64,000 nt of DNA from JAICMB01 sp963795935 (GCA_963795935.1 CAWCJO010000023.1:36884-100883); one strand, 5' to 3'. Numbered from the stretch's first letter, positions 43,708 to 53,503 are shown. The notes: generated from the letters alone by a model not told the origin. A program made the numbers and translations.

Positions 43708-45339
43708 ATGAGACTAGTGATGCCGCTGACGCGCGTGGTGTCGGGTTTTCTACTGGTTGTGGGCTTGGCCGCTCAGCCAGGAGGGGAGCTGCGATTTTCG
43801 ATCAGCAGCGACCCTAAGACGTTCAATCCGTTGCTCGTGGACGATGATGCCTCCGAAACGGTGCGCTACCTGACCGGCGGGGTGCTGCTACGCGTGAACC
43901 GACGCACGCATACGCTCGAACCCGAGCTCGCAAAAAGCTGGAAAGTGTCCGAGGGCGGCAGGAGAATCGATTTCCAACTGCGCGACGGAATCGTCTTCTC
44001 CGATGGCACGCCGTTCTCATGCGAAGACGTGGCCTACACGATCCGTCAATTGATGGAGCCGGCGCTGCACTCCCCGACGGCGGATGCCTTTCGTTCGGCG
44101 GCCGGCCCCACGCAGGCGGCGTGCACCGGAAAGGCCTCCGCGATGGCGCGCTTTCCGGGCGCGATCGCGGCGCTCGATTCGCAGTTCGACCAGCTTCCTA
44201 TTCTGTCCTCGCGGTCCGCGAAGAAGGATGCGGCCGTTCTCGGGCCGTTTTTCGTGTCGGAATACCGCGCCGGCAATTATGTTCTGCTGCGGCGCAATCC
44301 GAATTACTGGAAGAAGGACGAACGGGGCAATCGCCTCCCCTATCTCGATTCGATCCGCATCAACATCCAGCAGAATGCCGAAACTGAGCTGCTGCGGTTT
44401 CGCCGGGGCCAGATCGATCTCGTAAACAAGATCGCGCCCGAGATGTTCGAACGGCTCGCGTCGGAGATCCCGAAGGCGGCGGTCGACGCCGGGCCATCGC
44501 TCGATTGGGAGGTGGTTTTTTTCAATCAGGCCGCGAACGCGCCGCTTCCCGAATACAAGAAGCGCTGGTTCCGCTCGGCCAATTTCCGCCGCGCCATTTC
44601 CGAGGCGATCAACCGCGCCGACATGTGCAGGATCGTGTACCGGGGACACGCGCAGCCCGCGGGCGGTCCGGTCTCGCCGTCCAATCATGCGTGGTGGAAC
44701 GCTGCCGTGAAAGCGGAAGCATACGCCCCAGAAGCGGCGTTGCGGCGGCTTTCAAAGGACGGCTTCCGGCGCAATGGCGAGGCTTTGACCGACGCGGCCG
44801 GCAATCCCGTCGAATTTTCGATGATCACCAACGGCGGCAACAAACAACACGAGCGGATGCTCGCGATGATCCAGCAGGATTTGGCGCACATTGGCATTCG
44901 CCTGAATGTGGTGGCGCTGGATTTCGCTTCGCTGGTCGAGCGGATCAGCCAGAGCTACGCCTACGAAAGCTGCCTGATGTCCTTCAAGAACATCGAGCTG
45001 GACCCGTTGGGACAAATGAATGTGTGGATGAGTTCGGCCGTGACGCACCAGTGGAATCCGAGCCAGAAAACGCCGCAAACTCCGTGGGAGGCCGAGATCG
45101 ACAAACTGATGCAGGAGCAGGCGTCCACATTGGATTTGCGCCGCCGCAAGGCCGCGTTCGATCGCGTGCAGGAAATCGTCTCCGAGGAGGCGCCGATGCT
45201 ATTTCTGATCTATGAGGACGCACTGTCGGCCGTCTCCCTCAACATTCGCAACGTGGAGCCGGCGACGCTCCGTCCTCACCTGTACTGGAACGCGGAAAGG
45301 CTCTACCTCGGCTCCGCCCAGAAACTCGCGTCACGTTAA
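43708..45339 (+). CDS. ABC transporter substrate-binding protein, family 5 (peptide/nickel-type)
   Basis: A 543-residue SBP_bac_5 protein. After a signal peptide (VSGFLLVVGLAAQPG) come the family motifs FSISSDPKTFNPLLVDDD, LEPELAKSWKVSEGG, FQLRDGIVFSDGTPFSCEDV, GPFFVSEYRAGNYVLLRRN, FRRAISEAINRADMCRIVY and EEAPMLFLIYEDALSAV. These proteins bind oligopeptides, nickel complexes or sugars in the periplasm and hand them to a permease; no permease or ATPase genes lie next to it, so the ligand is unknown. No lipobox is seen. A hairpin lies in its leader. Confidence 0.85.
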   Translation: MRLVMPLTRVVSGFLLVVGLAAQPGGELRFSISSDPKTFNPLLVDDDASETVRYLTGGVLLRVNRRTHTLEPELAKSWKVSEGGRRIDFQLRDGIVFSDGTPFSCEDVAYTIRQLMEPALHSPTADAFRSAAGPTQAACTGKASAMARFPGAIAALDSQFDQLPILSSRSAKKDAAVLGPFFVSEYRAGNYVLLRRNPNYWKKDERGNRLPYLDSIRINIQQNAETELLRFRRGQIDLVNKIAPEMFERLASEIPKAAVDAGPSLDWEVVFFNQAANAPLPEYKKRWFRSANFRRAISEAINRADMCRIVYRGHAQPAGGPVSPSNHAWWNAAVKAEAYAPEAALRRLSKDGFRRNGEALTDAAGNPVEFSMITNGGNKQHERMLAMIQQDLAHIGIRLNVVALDFASLVERISQSYAYESCLMSFKNIELDPLGQMNVWMSSAVTHQWNPSQKTPQTPWEAEIDKLMQEQASTLDLRRRKAAFDRVQEIVSEEAPMLFLIYEDALSAVSLNIRNVEPATLRPHLYWNAERLYLGSAQKLASR

Positions 45340-45373
45340 GGCGGCTAGGCATCGCCCCTTCGGCCTCGATCTT

Positions 45374-47155
45374 CTAGTGCGAAAAGCGTTTCATCTCACT
45401 CTGCACGCGCGCGGCGCTCATGCGGGCCGCCGAGTTCATGGGATTCAGGGCGGCGGCGGTTCGATAATCGGCGAGCGCGGCGGCGTAGTCTTTCTTTGAT
45501 TCATACCAGAGGCCGCGGGAGAGGTAGGCGCTTTCGTACCCAGGGTCGACTTCGATCGCTTTATCCAGGGCCGCCTTCGACTCGTCGAGTTTCCCCATTT
45601 CGCCGTACAGGAGCCCTTCCATTTCGAGCGTGACGGAGCTCGGCGGCTGTAGTTTTTCCGATTGCCGGAGCTTGGCAAGCGCCTCATCAAAATGTCCTTT
45701 GCAGCCAAGCACTTTTGCCCACGAGGCGACGATCAGCGGATCGTTGGGCATGGTCCGGTCGGCTTCCCGCAGGTAGGGCACGGGGGCGTCGCAGTTGTCG
45801 CGCGCCACTGCCGCCTGCGTGAGGTTCCAATAAGGGCGGCTCTTGTCCGGGCTGGCGTTCACGGCGTCCGCCCAGAACGCGCGCTCATCCGACCACACCC
45901 GATTGCGCCGATACGCCGCGACTCCAAAGAGGCACAGCGGGATGCACAATAGCGCCATCGTGACGTGATCGCGGAGGTCGTAGCGGCTGAGGAACTGCGC
46001 CGCCACGAGGCTGAGGGCGAGCACCGGTAGATACATGCGGCGCTCGACCAGCGCGTCGCTGATGGGGATTACGGAGGAAGTCGGCGCCAGCAGTAGCAGA
46101 AACAGAAAGAAGCCGAAACTGCCGAGCGGATAACGCTTGCGAGCGCGAAACGCGGCCGCCGCCGCGACGCACAGAGCGGCGAAGGCGATCGCGGCGCCGT
46201 GCTCGAAGGCGGTATGGGAAATCGAAAAATCGTGGTCGGCCGACTGCGCGATCGGGAAAACAAAAAGGCCGAGATAGACCCAAATGGCTCGCGTCTCCGT
46301 GAAAAAATATTGATACCAGGCGACGCCCGAAAGATGAAACCCGGCGCTTTTCGATGTGGACAGCACCTCGGCGATGAAGAGGAGGCCGCCGGCTGCGAAG
46401 ATGGCCAGCGGCGCATAGAGACGCCAATTGGCCTTGATGGCATTCCAGGCGCCGTTGCTGTTCCAAAAGCAGTCCGTCAGAATCAGCGCGGGAGCGAGCG
46501 CGGCCATGTTCTCCTTCGTCGTTACGGCGAGCGCGAACAACACGACGATTGCGGCGGACACGCGCCAGGATACGGCGGCGCGCTTGCGGTAGAGAAAAAT
46601 CGAGTAGGCGGCAAGGAAGAAGCAACTCGCCAGACTCTCCGACCGGCCCGCGATGTAGGCGACGGATTCGGTTTCGAGGGGATGAACGAGGAAAAGAACG
46701 CCGCAAAATGCCGCGAGAATAAGACGGTTTCTCTGCGCAAGACCGGCGCGTTGGAACAGATTCAGCGCGACGAGAAACGCCAGAATCGAATTGATGGCAT
46801 GTATTTCGACATTAAAAAGGTGGAACGCGGACGGGCTCGCGCCGGCCATTTGATAATTCAGCCAGTAGCTGAACATGAGCGTGGGACGGACGCCCAGCAG
46901 CCATGCCGAGAGCGGCTCAAGGGGTGCGGCGGGATTCGCAAAAGGCAGGAAAAGGTCGTCAAAAAGGAACGGACCGTGCATCGCGGGGCCGTAAATTACC
47001 ACGCCCAGCAGCACAGCGGCCAGCGAGATGGCGGCCGCGAGCCAGACGTTGCGGCGAAATGTGTCGCGCGCTGAAGCGTGGCGGCCATCCCCGGCGCGAG
47101 CGTTCGCAGCGGCAATTTTCCGCGGCTTAGGACGCATAGCGGCGCGGACAGCCAT
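45374..47155 (-). CDS. TMTC/DUF1736-like multi-pass membrane protein with TPR tail
   Basis: A protein of about 590 residues with ten or more membrane helices, then C-terminal TPR units (YWNLTQAAVARDNCD, VTLEMEGLLYGEMGKL, ESAYLSRGLWYESKKDY). GPAMHGPFLFDDLFLPF, RPTLMFSYWLNYQMAG, VEIHAINSILAFLVAL, VHPLETESVAYIAGRSESL and TTKENMAALAPALI match the TMTC group of putative O-mannosyltransferases (GT-C fold), found in bacteria as TPR membrane proteins. It may glycosylate exported proteins. ATG 47155 is preferred; ATG 47137 is also possible. The longer frame to 47302 lacks support. Confidence 0.78.
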   Translation of the reverse strand: MAVRAAMRPKPRKIAAANARAGDGRHASARDTFRRNVWLAAAISLAAVLLGVVIYGPAMHGPFLFDDLFLPFANPAAPLEPLSAWLLGVRPTLMFSYWLNYQMAGASPSAFHLFNVEIHAINSILAFLVALNLFQRAGLAQRNRLILAAFCGVLFLVHPLETESVAYIAGRSESLASCFFLAAYSIFLYRKRAAVSWRVSAAIVVLFALAVTTKENMAALAPALILTDCFWNSNGAWNAIKANWRLYAPLAIFAAGGLLFIAEVLSTSKSAGFHLSGVAWYQYFFTETRAIWVYLGLFVFPIAQSADHDFSISHTAFEHGAAIAFAALCVAAAAAFRARKRYPLGSFGFFLFLLLLAPTSSVIPISDALVERRMYLPVLALSLVAAQFLSRYDLRDHVTMALLCIPLCLFGVAAYRRNRVWSDERAFWADAVNASPDKSRPYWNLTQAAVARDNCDAPVPYLREADRTMPNDPLIVASWAKVLGCKGHFDEALAKLRQSEKLQPPSSVTLEMEGLLYGEMGKLDESKAALDKAIEVDPGYESAYLSRGLWYESKKDYAAALADYRTAAALNPMNSAARMSAARVQSEMKRFSH

Positions 47156-47212
47156 TTCTAATATTGTAAGCGGCGCTCTTCCTGCTCGGCGCCTGTGGCT
47201 ACAATACTCGCC

Positions 47213-48850
47213 ATGCGAAGACGAACATTTCTGACCTCCGGCGCGGCCGGGCTGCAAGTTGCCGCGGCCGCACGGACGCGGGGCGCCGCGCGTGGTTCGC
47301 ATAAAATCGCGCCGTTCGAACTCGAGGAAGTCGGAATCGCGGAACTCGCGGCCGGCCTCGAGCGGAGGCGCTGGACAACGCGGCGGCTGCTGGAGCTCTA
47401 TCTCGCGCGGATCGACGCCGTCGACCGCGAGGGCCCGCGCCTGCGCGCGGTGCTCGAACTAAATCCGGACGCGCACGCCATCGCGGAGCAGCTTGACCGC
47501 GAGCGCAAGCAGGGGCGCGCGCGAGGACCGCTGCACGGGATTCCTGTGCTCATAAAAGATAACATCGACACGGCGGATCGCATGAGCACGTCGGCGGGTT
47601 CGCTGGCTCTCGAGGGATGGCGTCCGCCGAAGGATTCGTTCGTGGCGGCGCGCCTGCGCGCTGCCGGAGCCCTCATCCTGGGCAAAACGAACATGAGTGA
47701 GTGGGCGAACTTCCGGTCGACGCATTCCGTCAGCGGTTGGAGCGGCCGCGGAGGGCAGACGCGCAATCCCTACGCGCTGCACCGCAACCCATCGGGATCC
47801 AGTTCCGGGTCCGGAGCGGCGGTGGCCGCAAATTTATGCGCCGCGGCGATCGGGTCGGAAACCGATGGTTCAGTGGTGAGCCCCGCTTCCATCAATGGAC
47901 TGGTAGGAGTGAAGCCGACGTTGGGATTAATCAGCCGCGCCGGTATCGTTCCGATTTCGCACAGCCAGGATACAGCCGGGCCGATGGGGCGGACCGTGCG
48001 GGATGCGGCCATGCTCTTGAGCGCGCTCACGGGAGTGGATGCGGACGATCCGGCGACGGCGGCATCCGCCGGGAAATTCGAGGCAGACTATACGAAATTT
48101 CTCGATCCCAACGGGCTGCGCGGCGCGCGATTGGGGATTGCTCGGAAGTTTTTCGATAAAAACGCGCCCATGGACGCGTTCCTGAATCAATGCGTGGATG
48201 CGCTGCGGCGCGCCGGGGCCGAGGTTATCGATCCGGCCGATCTGCCTTCGCAGGGAAAATGGAGCGAGCCGGAGGGCGAGGTTCTCGCGTACGAGTTCAA
48301 GACGGACCTGAATGCCTATCTCGCGAAGCTGCCCGATTCCCGTCATCCGAGAACCCTGGCAGAGCTGATCGAGTTCAACGAGAAAAATCGCAGCCGGGAG
48401 ATGCCCTATTTCGGGCAGGAGCTGTTCGAGCAATCGCAAGCCAAGGGTCCGCTGACCGAACAGAAGTATATCGACGCGCGGCGGCAATGCCTGCGGCTCG
48501 CGCGCGAGGAAGGCATCGACGCCGTGGTGGATAAATACAAGCTGGACGCGATCGTGACCCTCACGTCGGGGCCCGCTTGGTTGATCGATTGGGTGAACGG
48601 GGACATGGATACGGGCGGGTGCTCCAGTCCACCGGCGATCGCGGGATATCCCCACATCACGGTTCCGGCCGGATATTACCGGGACCTGCCGCTGGGACTC
48701 TCGTTTTTCGGGAAGGCCTGGACGGAGCCGGCGTTGTTCCGCTTGGCGTACGGTTTTGAGACCGCGACAAAAGCCCGCCGCGCTCCGCGATATTTCGACG
48801 GCGAGGAACTGCCCGCGCCTCCGCCCGCACTCGGTATAATGAATTCTTAG
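47213..48850 (+). CDS. Amidase signature family enzyme, exported
   Basis: A 545-residue amidase. The Ser-cisSer-Lys triad is present: Lys115 in PVLIKDNIDT, a Ser near 196 in NPSGSSSGSGAAVAA and the nucleophile Ser220 in GSETDGSVVSPAS. The family hydrolyses amide bonds of varied substrates (or acts in GatA, which this is not, because gatB/C are absent and a signal is present). ATG 47213 gives MRRRTFLTSGAAGLQ, a Tat-type signal; the frame continues upstream to 47195. The C-terminus ends SPPAIAGYPHITVPAGYY then LPLGLSFFGKAWTEPAL, as in peptide amidases. Confidence 0.9.
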   Translation: MRRRTFLTSGAAGLQVAAAARTRGAARGSHKIAPFELEEVGIAELAAGLERRRWTTRRLLELYLARIDAVDREGPRLRAVLELNPDAHAIAEQLDRERKQGRARGPLHGIPVLIKDNIDTADRMSTSAGSLALEGWRPPKDSFVAARLRAAGALILGKTNMSEWANFRSTHSVSGWSGRGGQTRNPYALHRNPSGSSSGSGAAVAANLCAAAIGSETDGSVVSPASINGLVGVKPTLGLISRAGIVPISHSQDTAGPMGRTVRDAAMLLSALTGVDADDPATAASAGKFEADYTKFLDPNGLRGARLGIARKFFDKNAPMDAFLNQCVDALRRAGAEVIDPADLPSQGKWSEPEGEVLAYEFKTDLNAYLAKLPDSRHPRTLAELIEFNEKNRSREMPYFGQELFEQSQAKGPLTEQKYIDARRQCLRLAREEGIDAVVDKYKLDAIVTLTSGPAWLIDWVNGDMDTGGCSSPPAIAGYPHITVPAGYYRDLPLGLSFFGKAWTEPALFRLAYGFETATKARRAPRYFDGEELPAPPPALGIMNS

Positions 48851-48916
48851 CCGCCGCTGTGCGGCGCACATCTCCTGCTCGCGCGTTTGGACGTCGAGAC
48901 GGGATTGTCGGGAAAT

Positions 48917-49177
48917 ATGGCTTACGTTATAGCGGAACCTTGCATTGGCGTCAAAGATACGGCCTGCGTGGATGCCTGCCCGGTCGACTGCATTCACCCC
49001 AAAAAGGACGCGGCGAACTTCGGCGAGCACGACATGATCTATATCGATCCGGTCGAGTGCATCGACTGCGGCGCCTGCGTCCCCGTTTGCCCGGTTTCGG
49101 CCATTTTCGCATTGGACGATCTGCCCGACAAGTGGCAGGATTTCGCGCAAAAAAACGCCGCGTTCTTCGGGCGTTGA
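48917..49177 (+). CDS. fdxA: Ferredoxin, 3Fe-4S/4Fe-4S (seven-iron type)
   Basis: An 86-residue FdxA-type ferredoxin. MAYVIAEPCIGVKDTACVDA opens the family; the cysteines are spaced as C-x7-C-x3-C-P in the first cluster motif and C-x2-C-x2-C-x3-C-P in VECIDCGACVPVCPVSAIF. This gives one [3Fe-4S] and one [4Fe-4S] centre for electron transfer. ATG 48917 is chosen over the upstream frame start at 48887 because family members begin with MAYVI. It follows the amidase by 66 bp and faces queD. Confidence 0.9.
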   Translation: MAYVIAEPCIGVKDTACVDACPVDCIHPKKDAANFGEHDMIYIDPVECIDCGACVPVCPVSAIFALDDLPDKWQDFAQKNAAFFGR

Positions 49178-49221
49178 TGCCCCGCCCGCTCTAGCCCGCT
49201 TGCCGACGCCCGCTCACGTTC

Positions 49222-49285
49222 CCGAGCCGCGACCGCCACGCTACCGAGCCGCGTCACATGCCGAGCCGCGACCGTAAGGGAGCGG
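49222..49285. repeat. Interspersed CCGAGCCGCGACCGT repeat cluster
   Basis: Three units sharing CCGAGCCGCG lie between fdxA and queD, at 49222-49235, 49244-49253 and 49261-49285. The last, 25 bp long and ending GGGAGCGG, recurs on the opposite strand at 59644-59668 with a single mismatch. The rest of the 124-bp gap shows no other feature. Confidence 0.65.
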
Positions 49286-49301
49286 ATTCTTGCCGCGCCC
49301 C

Positions 49302-49673
49302 CTACGGCCGGTATACCGCCGAGCTCGTATCCGTCTCCCAGATTTTTACTTCCGCGATGTGGATCGGAGTCCCCGCGTTCAGCCCTTCGCTGATGCGATC
49401 GTAGAAAAACTTCGCAATGTTCTCCGCCGACGGATTGATCTCGTCGAACGGCCGCAGATCGTTGATGAAGCGATGGTCGAGGTATTCCATCACGCCCCTG
49501 GTCACGCGCTTCAGTTCGACAAAATCCACCAACAGACCCGTTGAATCAAGCTGTTCTCCGCGCACCGTCACTTCCACGCGATAGTTGTGGCCGTGCACGT
49601 TCTCGCACTTGCCGCGATAATTGCGGAGCGCGTGTCCCGCCGAAAAGGTCTGCAGCACGGTCACTTCAAACAT
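49302..49673 (-). CDS. queD: 6-pyruvoyl-tetrahydropterin synthase family, QueD-like
   Basis: A 123-residue enzyme of the PTPS/QueD family, which makes 6-carboxy-tetrahydropterin from dihydroneopterin triphosphate in queuosine synthesis. The zinc ligands are in SAGHAL and VHGHNY; the catalytic Cys is in KCENVHGHNY, and EYLDHRFINDLRPFD and NPSAENIAKFFYD with KIWETDTSSA complete the pattern. The start overlaps the end of the helicase gene by 8 bp, so it shares its transcript. No other que genes are in the window. Confidence 0.87.
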   Translation of the reverse strand: MFEVTVLQTFSAGHALRNYRGKCENVHGHNYRVEVTVRGEQLDSTGLLVDFVELKRVTRGVMEYLDHRFINDLRPFDEINPSAENIAKFFYDRISEGLNAGTPIHIAEVKIWETDTSSAVYRP

Positions 49674-51594
49674 CGAAAAACTGTTCTACCTCCTCGATTG
49701 CCGTTGTAAACGCGTATTCCGGGAGGCTGTCGAAGAAAACCTGCCCGTAACGCGTTTTCGTAATCCTATTGTCGAGCAAAACCAGTACGCCGCGGTCGGA
49801 GCGGCTGCGTATGAGCCGGCCGAAGCCCTGTTTCAAAGCGAGCGCGGCCTGAGGAAGCTGGTAATCGTAGAACGGATTGCCGCCCTCCTCGCGGATATTC
49901 TCAATGCGCGCCTCCACCACTGGATCGCTGGGGACCGCGAACGGCAATTTATCGATAATAACGCAGCTCAACGCATCCCCCTGCACGTCCACGCCCTGCC
50001 AGAAGGACGATGTCGCGAACAGGACGCAATTCGGCGTGCGCCGGAATTCCTCGAGCAACGCATTGCGCGGTCCGGTTCCTTGCAGCAGAGTCGGATATTC
50101 GATCGCGAGCGATACCCGATCGTATACCATCCGCATCTGCTGAAAGCTGGTGAACAGCACGAAAGCGCGTCCGCGGCTGTGCCGCAAAACGGCCGCGACT
50201 TCCTCCGCTGCCGCGGCGGGAAACGCTGGGCTGCGCGGCTCCGGCAGATGCTGCGGTACGTAGAATAGCGCCTGCCGTCCGTACTCGAAATGACTCGGAG
50301 CGATTAATGGCCGCGCGTTCCGGATGCCCAGCCGCTTACGGGCAAAATCGAAGTTGCCTTCCACCGCCAGCGTCGCCGACGTCAGGATCACGGTATCCAG
50401 GGCGTCGAACAGCTTCTCTTCGAGAATCGGCGCCACGTCGATGGGCGTCGCTTTCAGAAAGCAGCCGCGCCCGCGCCGCTCCAGCCAGTACACGTACGAT
50501 TTGTCGCCGCCCTTCATCCAGAATTCGAGCCGCCGCCCCAGCTCCTGCGTACGCCGCAACAGCGGGACGACGTCCTCCGGCGCGTTCTTGATCACCTGCA
50601 GGTGCGCCGACAGCAGCTCCAGCGCCCGTTGAAAGTTGTCGTACTTATCGCCGTGCTCCTCCAGAAACGCGTCGTGCCCGCGAAACCCGGTACGCCCTTC
50701 AGCCGCGCCGAACAGCATGAAAAAGTTTTCGCCGCGCACCAGCAGCATCTCGACGATCCGATCGAGCTCCTGCGAGCCAAACTGCTTGCTGCGCGACAGC
50801 GCCGACACGTCGCGCGATAGATCCTGCACCTGATACGTGCTGACGCCGACGCCAAAGTACTGCCCCGCGACGTCCTCGATCTCGTGCGCCTCGTCGAAGA
50901 TCACCACCGCGTACTCGGGAATGATGCCGCCAAACTCGTCTTTTACCGCCAGGTCGGCGAAAAAGAGATGGTGGTTAACAATGATAATGTCGCTCGCGAA
51001 CGCGCGCCGGTGCATTTCGGTTATGAAGCAGCGCTCGAACTGCCGGCATTTCTGGCCCGTGCAAAGATCGCGCCGCGCATCCAGCTTCATCCACGCCGAA
51101 CTATGCTCTGGCAGCGTTTTGATTTCCGCGCGGTCGCCCGTCGCGGTCCGCCCCTCCCAATCGCGAATGATTTGGAAATCGGCCACTTCCTCGAGTCCCG
51201 TCAAAACCGGCTCGCGGTCGGCGTCGTAAATCTTCTGCCGGCAAGCGAAATTCGCGCGTCCCTTCATGTAGCAGACCTTCAATTCCTGAGAAAAATGCTC
51301 CTGCAGAAAGGGAATGTCTTTATAAAAGAGCTGCTCCTGTAGATTTTTAGTGCCCGTGGACACCACCACGCGCCGGCCCGAAAGAATCGCTGGAATCAAA
51401 TAGGCAAGCGTCTTGCCCGTGCCGGTTCCCGCCTCCACCAACAGATGCTTTTTTTCAGCGATCGCCGACTCGACCGCCTCCGCCATTTCAAGTTGTCCCG
51501 GCCGGAACTCGTAATTCGGATGCCATTGCGACAGAATGCCCTGCCGCGAAAAAAACTGGCGCGCGGTCAGGCTCTTGGCCGGCGAAGAAGACAT
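49666..51594 (-). CDS. dinG: DinG/XPD-family ATP-dependent DNA helicase
   Basis: A 642-residue superfamily 2 helicase. Walker A is AGTGTGKTLAYLIPA, motif II is IFDEAHEIEDVAG (DEAH), and motif VI is KQGFGRLIRSRSDRG. Four Cys (NFACRQKIYD and LCTGQKCRQFERCF) form the iron-sulfur domain of the XPD/DinG group, after NLQEQLFYKDIP. LFTSFQQMRMVYDR and SSFWQGVDVQGDALSCV lie in helicase domain 2. It unwinds DNA 5' to 3' and resolves R-loops or G4 structures. The N-terminal exonuclease of Firmicute DinG is absent. Start ATG 51594. Confidence 0.9.
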   Translation of the reverse strand: MSSSPAKSLTARQFFSRQGILSQWHPNYEFRPGQLEMAEAVESAIAEKKHLLVEAGTGTGKTLAYLIPAILSGRRVVVSTGTKNLQEQLFYKDIPFLQEHFSQELKVCYMKGRANFACRQKIYDADREPVLTGLEEVADFQIIRDWEGRTATGDRAEIKTLPEHSSAWMKLDARRDLCTGQKCRQFERCFITEMHRRAFASDIIIVNHHLFFADLAVKDEFGGIIPEYAVVIFDEAHEIEDVAGQYFGVGVSTYQVQDLSRDVSALSRSKQFGSQELDRIVEMLLVRGENFFMLFGAAEGRTGFRGHDAFLEEHGDKYDNFQRALELLSAHLQVIKNAPEDVVPLLRRTQELGRRLEFWMKGGDKSYVYWLERRGRGCFLKATPIDVAPILEEKLFDALDTVILTSATLAVEGNFDFARKRLGIRNARPLIAPSHFEYGRQALFYVPQHLPEPRSPAFPAAAAEEVAAVLRHSRGRAFVLFTSFQQMRMVYDRVSLAIEYPTLLQGTGPRNALLEEFRRTPNCVLFATSSFWQGVDVQGDALSCVIIDKLPFAVPSDPVVEARIENIREEGGNPFYDYQLPQAALALKQGFGRLIRSRSDRGVLVLLDNRITKTRYGQVFFDSLPEYAFTTAIEEVEQFFDV

Positions 51595-51606
51595 CTGTCT
51601 CTATTA

Positions 51607-52641
51607 TCATTCGCGCCCCTCTTCCCATTGCCGCGCGTACCACCACAGCGAAACCGCGTACCCGCCCAGAAATACCGGCGCTATGCGCCATCCGTACCGG
51701 TCGACCGCCACTCCCGCCGAAATCAGCCCGGCAATCTGGAAAAATCCGGCCGGCCACAGACGCCCTTCCGCGAATCGCCAGCGCCGCTGCCGGATCGGCT
51801 CGCGCACCGCCGTATCGTGTCCGATGGCCAATGCAACCGCGCACGCCGCCACATCGGGAAGCAGCCGGAACGGCCAGGTCAACAACAGCGCCACCGCGAA
51901 CCAGGCCGCATCTTTCGCCAGCAGAATGCCCCATCCCGAGAGCGGCAGCAGACGATAGCGGATCTCTTCGGCCGCGCTGTCGAATCCGAACTGGCACTGC
52001 GCCAGCGTGCTCAGAAACAAGACCGTCATCAAGCCCATCATCAGCCGCGCCGCGGGATCCGGATGCGCGCTCGTGAAACGATAAATAGCCCCGCCGATCG
52101 CCAGCGCCGCGGCGAAGTAGACATCGAGCGATCCCAGCAGTTGCCGTACTTGATTCTGCGCCAGTCCACCGAGGCGTCCCGGAAAGCGCGGGACCACCCG
52201 CATCGGATGCAAGTGCGGCAGGCCTCTCGACCATCCCTCCGCGGCGCTCATGACGGCCTGAGCGATAATGCTGGCGGCGATCAGCGCGATTCCCACCACC
52301 ATTTCCCTCGCCACGGCCGCAAACAAGACGGCGATCGGAAGCATGGGATTCAACGCCAGCGCCCCCGCGCGTACCGCGATGCGCTGAGCGCCGCTCAAGG
52401 GCCATAAGCGGAATCGCTCCGCCGGAACCTGCCGCAGCACGTCCGCCGACAAAGGAAATAGAACCAGCACCCCGATCAGCAGCAGAAAGAAGCTCGTACT
52501 GCTGCCCCGGTTGGACGGCTCCTCGGCCTTCATCAGCACGATGACGGCTATCAGATTATTGCCCGCGATCGACCCCAGACTCCGCAGATCGCGCCAGGAA
52601 CTGCGCGCAATGCCGCTCAGGATGGCTGCGATTGCAGCCAT
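51607..52641 (-). CDS. ABC transporter permease-like integral membrane protein
   Basis: A 344-residue hydrophobic protein with about eight membrane helices (FFLLLIGVLVLFPLSADVL, MLPIAVLFAAVAREMVVG, MMGLMTVLFLSTLAQ, LLAKDAAWFAVALLLTWPF and others). It lies directly downstream of an ABC ATPase and overlaps it by 25 bp, so it is the likely membrane half of an exporter. The cargo is unknown. It resembles ABC-2-type exporters in layout only. Confidence 0.75.
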   Translation of the reverse strand: MAAIAAILSGIARSSWRDLRSLGSIAGNNLIAVIVLMKAEEPSNRGSSTSFFLLLIGVLVLFPLSADVLRQVPAERFRLWPLSGAQRIAVRAGALALNPMLPIAVLFAAVAREMVVGIALIAASIIAQAVMSAAEGWSRGLPHLHPMRVVPRFPGRLGGLAQNQVRQLLGSLDVYFAAALAIGGAIYRFTSAHPDPAARLMMGLMTVLFLSTLAQCQFGFDSAAEEIRYRLLPLSGWGILLAKDAAWFAVALLLTWPFRLLPDVAACAVALAIGHDTAVREPIRQRRWRFAEGRLWPAGFFQIAGLISAGVAVDRYGWRIAPVFLGGYAVSLWWYARQWEEGRE

Positions 52642-53360
52642 GTAAGCTGTTCCGTTACCGGCGTCTCGGCCAATTCGAAATACAGCGCCTCGATGTTCGT
52701 CTCAATCTCCGAGATCGGGGAGTTCCACGCCAGAGCGCCGCCGCGCATCAAAATCAGCCGGTCCGCTACCCGATCGACAAGCGAAAGAATGTGTGAAGCC
52801 AGAAAAATCGTGATGCCGCGCGATGCCATGGAACGGAGTTGCAGGCGGATGGTCTCCGCCGACACCGGATCGATCCCCTCAAACGGCTCGTCCAGAAACA
52901 GAACCGCGGGGTTGTGAAGCAGCGCCATCGCGAGCGCCGTCTTCTTGCGCATGCCGTGCGAGCAATCCTTCGCAAACGTGCCGCGCGTTTCATGGATCCC
53001 AAGCACGCGCAAAAGTTGTTCCGAACGAAAGCGCGTCGTCGCGCGATCGAGTCCGTAGATCGGCCCCGCCATCGCAAGATGTTCCTCGATCGTTAACTCG
53101 GAAAACAAGGCCAGCGTGTCCGGAACCACGCCCATGCGTTGGCGCAGCTCGCGCGTATTCGCGGCGGGATCGAAGCCGGCCACCCTCGCGCTCCCTTCAT
53201 CCGGCGTCAGCAGCCCGCACAGCATCTTGATGAGGGTCGACTTCCCCGCCCCGTTCGGACCCAGAAGCGCGCAGATTTCGCCCCGCCGCACTTCGAGACC
53301 GACCCGGTCCACCGCCGTCAACGCACCGTAGCGCTTCGTAAGATTCTCGCAGAAGATCAT
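52617..53360 (-). CDS. ABC transporter ATP-binding protein
   Basis: A 247-residue ATPase. Walker A is LLGPNGAGKSTLIKML, the Q-loop is in MGVVPDTLALF, the signature is the unusual CSHGMRKKTALAMAL (family norm LSGGQ-like, here Cys-Ser-His-Gly-Met), Walker B is AVLFLDEPFEGIDP and the switch His is in FLASHILSLVD. It would drive the permease at 51607. Start ATG 53360 (MIFCENLTKRYGALTAVD) is the family start; the frame continues upstream to 53441. The end overlaps the permease start. Confidence 0.85.
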   Translation of the reverse strand: MIFCENLTKRYGALTAVDRVGLEVRRGEICALLGPNGAGKSTLIKMLCGLLTPDEGSARVAGFDPAANTRELRQRMGVVPDTLALFSELTIEEHLAMAGPIYGLDRATTRFRSEQLLRVLGIHETRGTFAKDCSHGMRKKTALAMALLHNPAVLFLDEPFEGIDPVSAETIRLQLRSMASRGITIFLASHILSLVDRVADRLILMRGGALAWNSPISEIETNIEALYFELAETPVTEQLTWLQSQPS

Positions 53361-53443
53361 GGCCACGCTCGCGCCCGCCAGCGTGGCTCCAGGTTTAGCA
53401 GAAACGCGGCCGGCGCGTCTACCGCGGCGCTCGGCATACAACG

Positions 53444-53469
53444 AAAAAGCCGCCCATTCCCAGGGCGGC
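53444..53469 (-). terminator. Rho-independent terminator after cspA
   Basis: Read on the minus strand, GCCGCCC pairs with GGGCGGC across a 7-base loop and is followed at once by TTTTT. It lies 35 bp after the cold-shock gene stop and before the ABC operon, so it should end the cspA transcript. Confidence 0.85.
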
Positions 53470-53503
53470 TCGACGTTGTCTCAGAATTATGTGGAATCGA
53501 TTT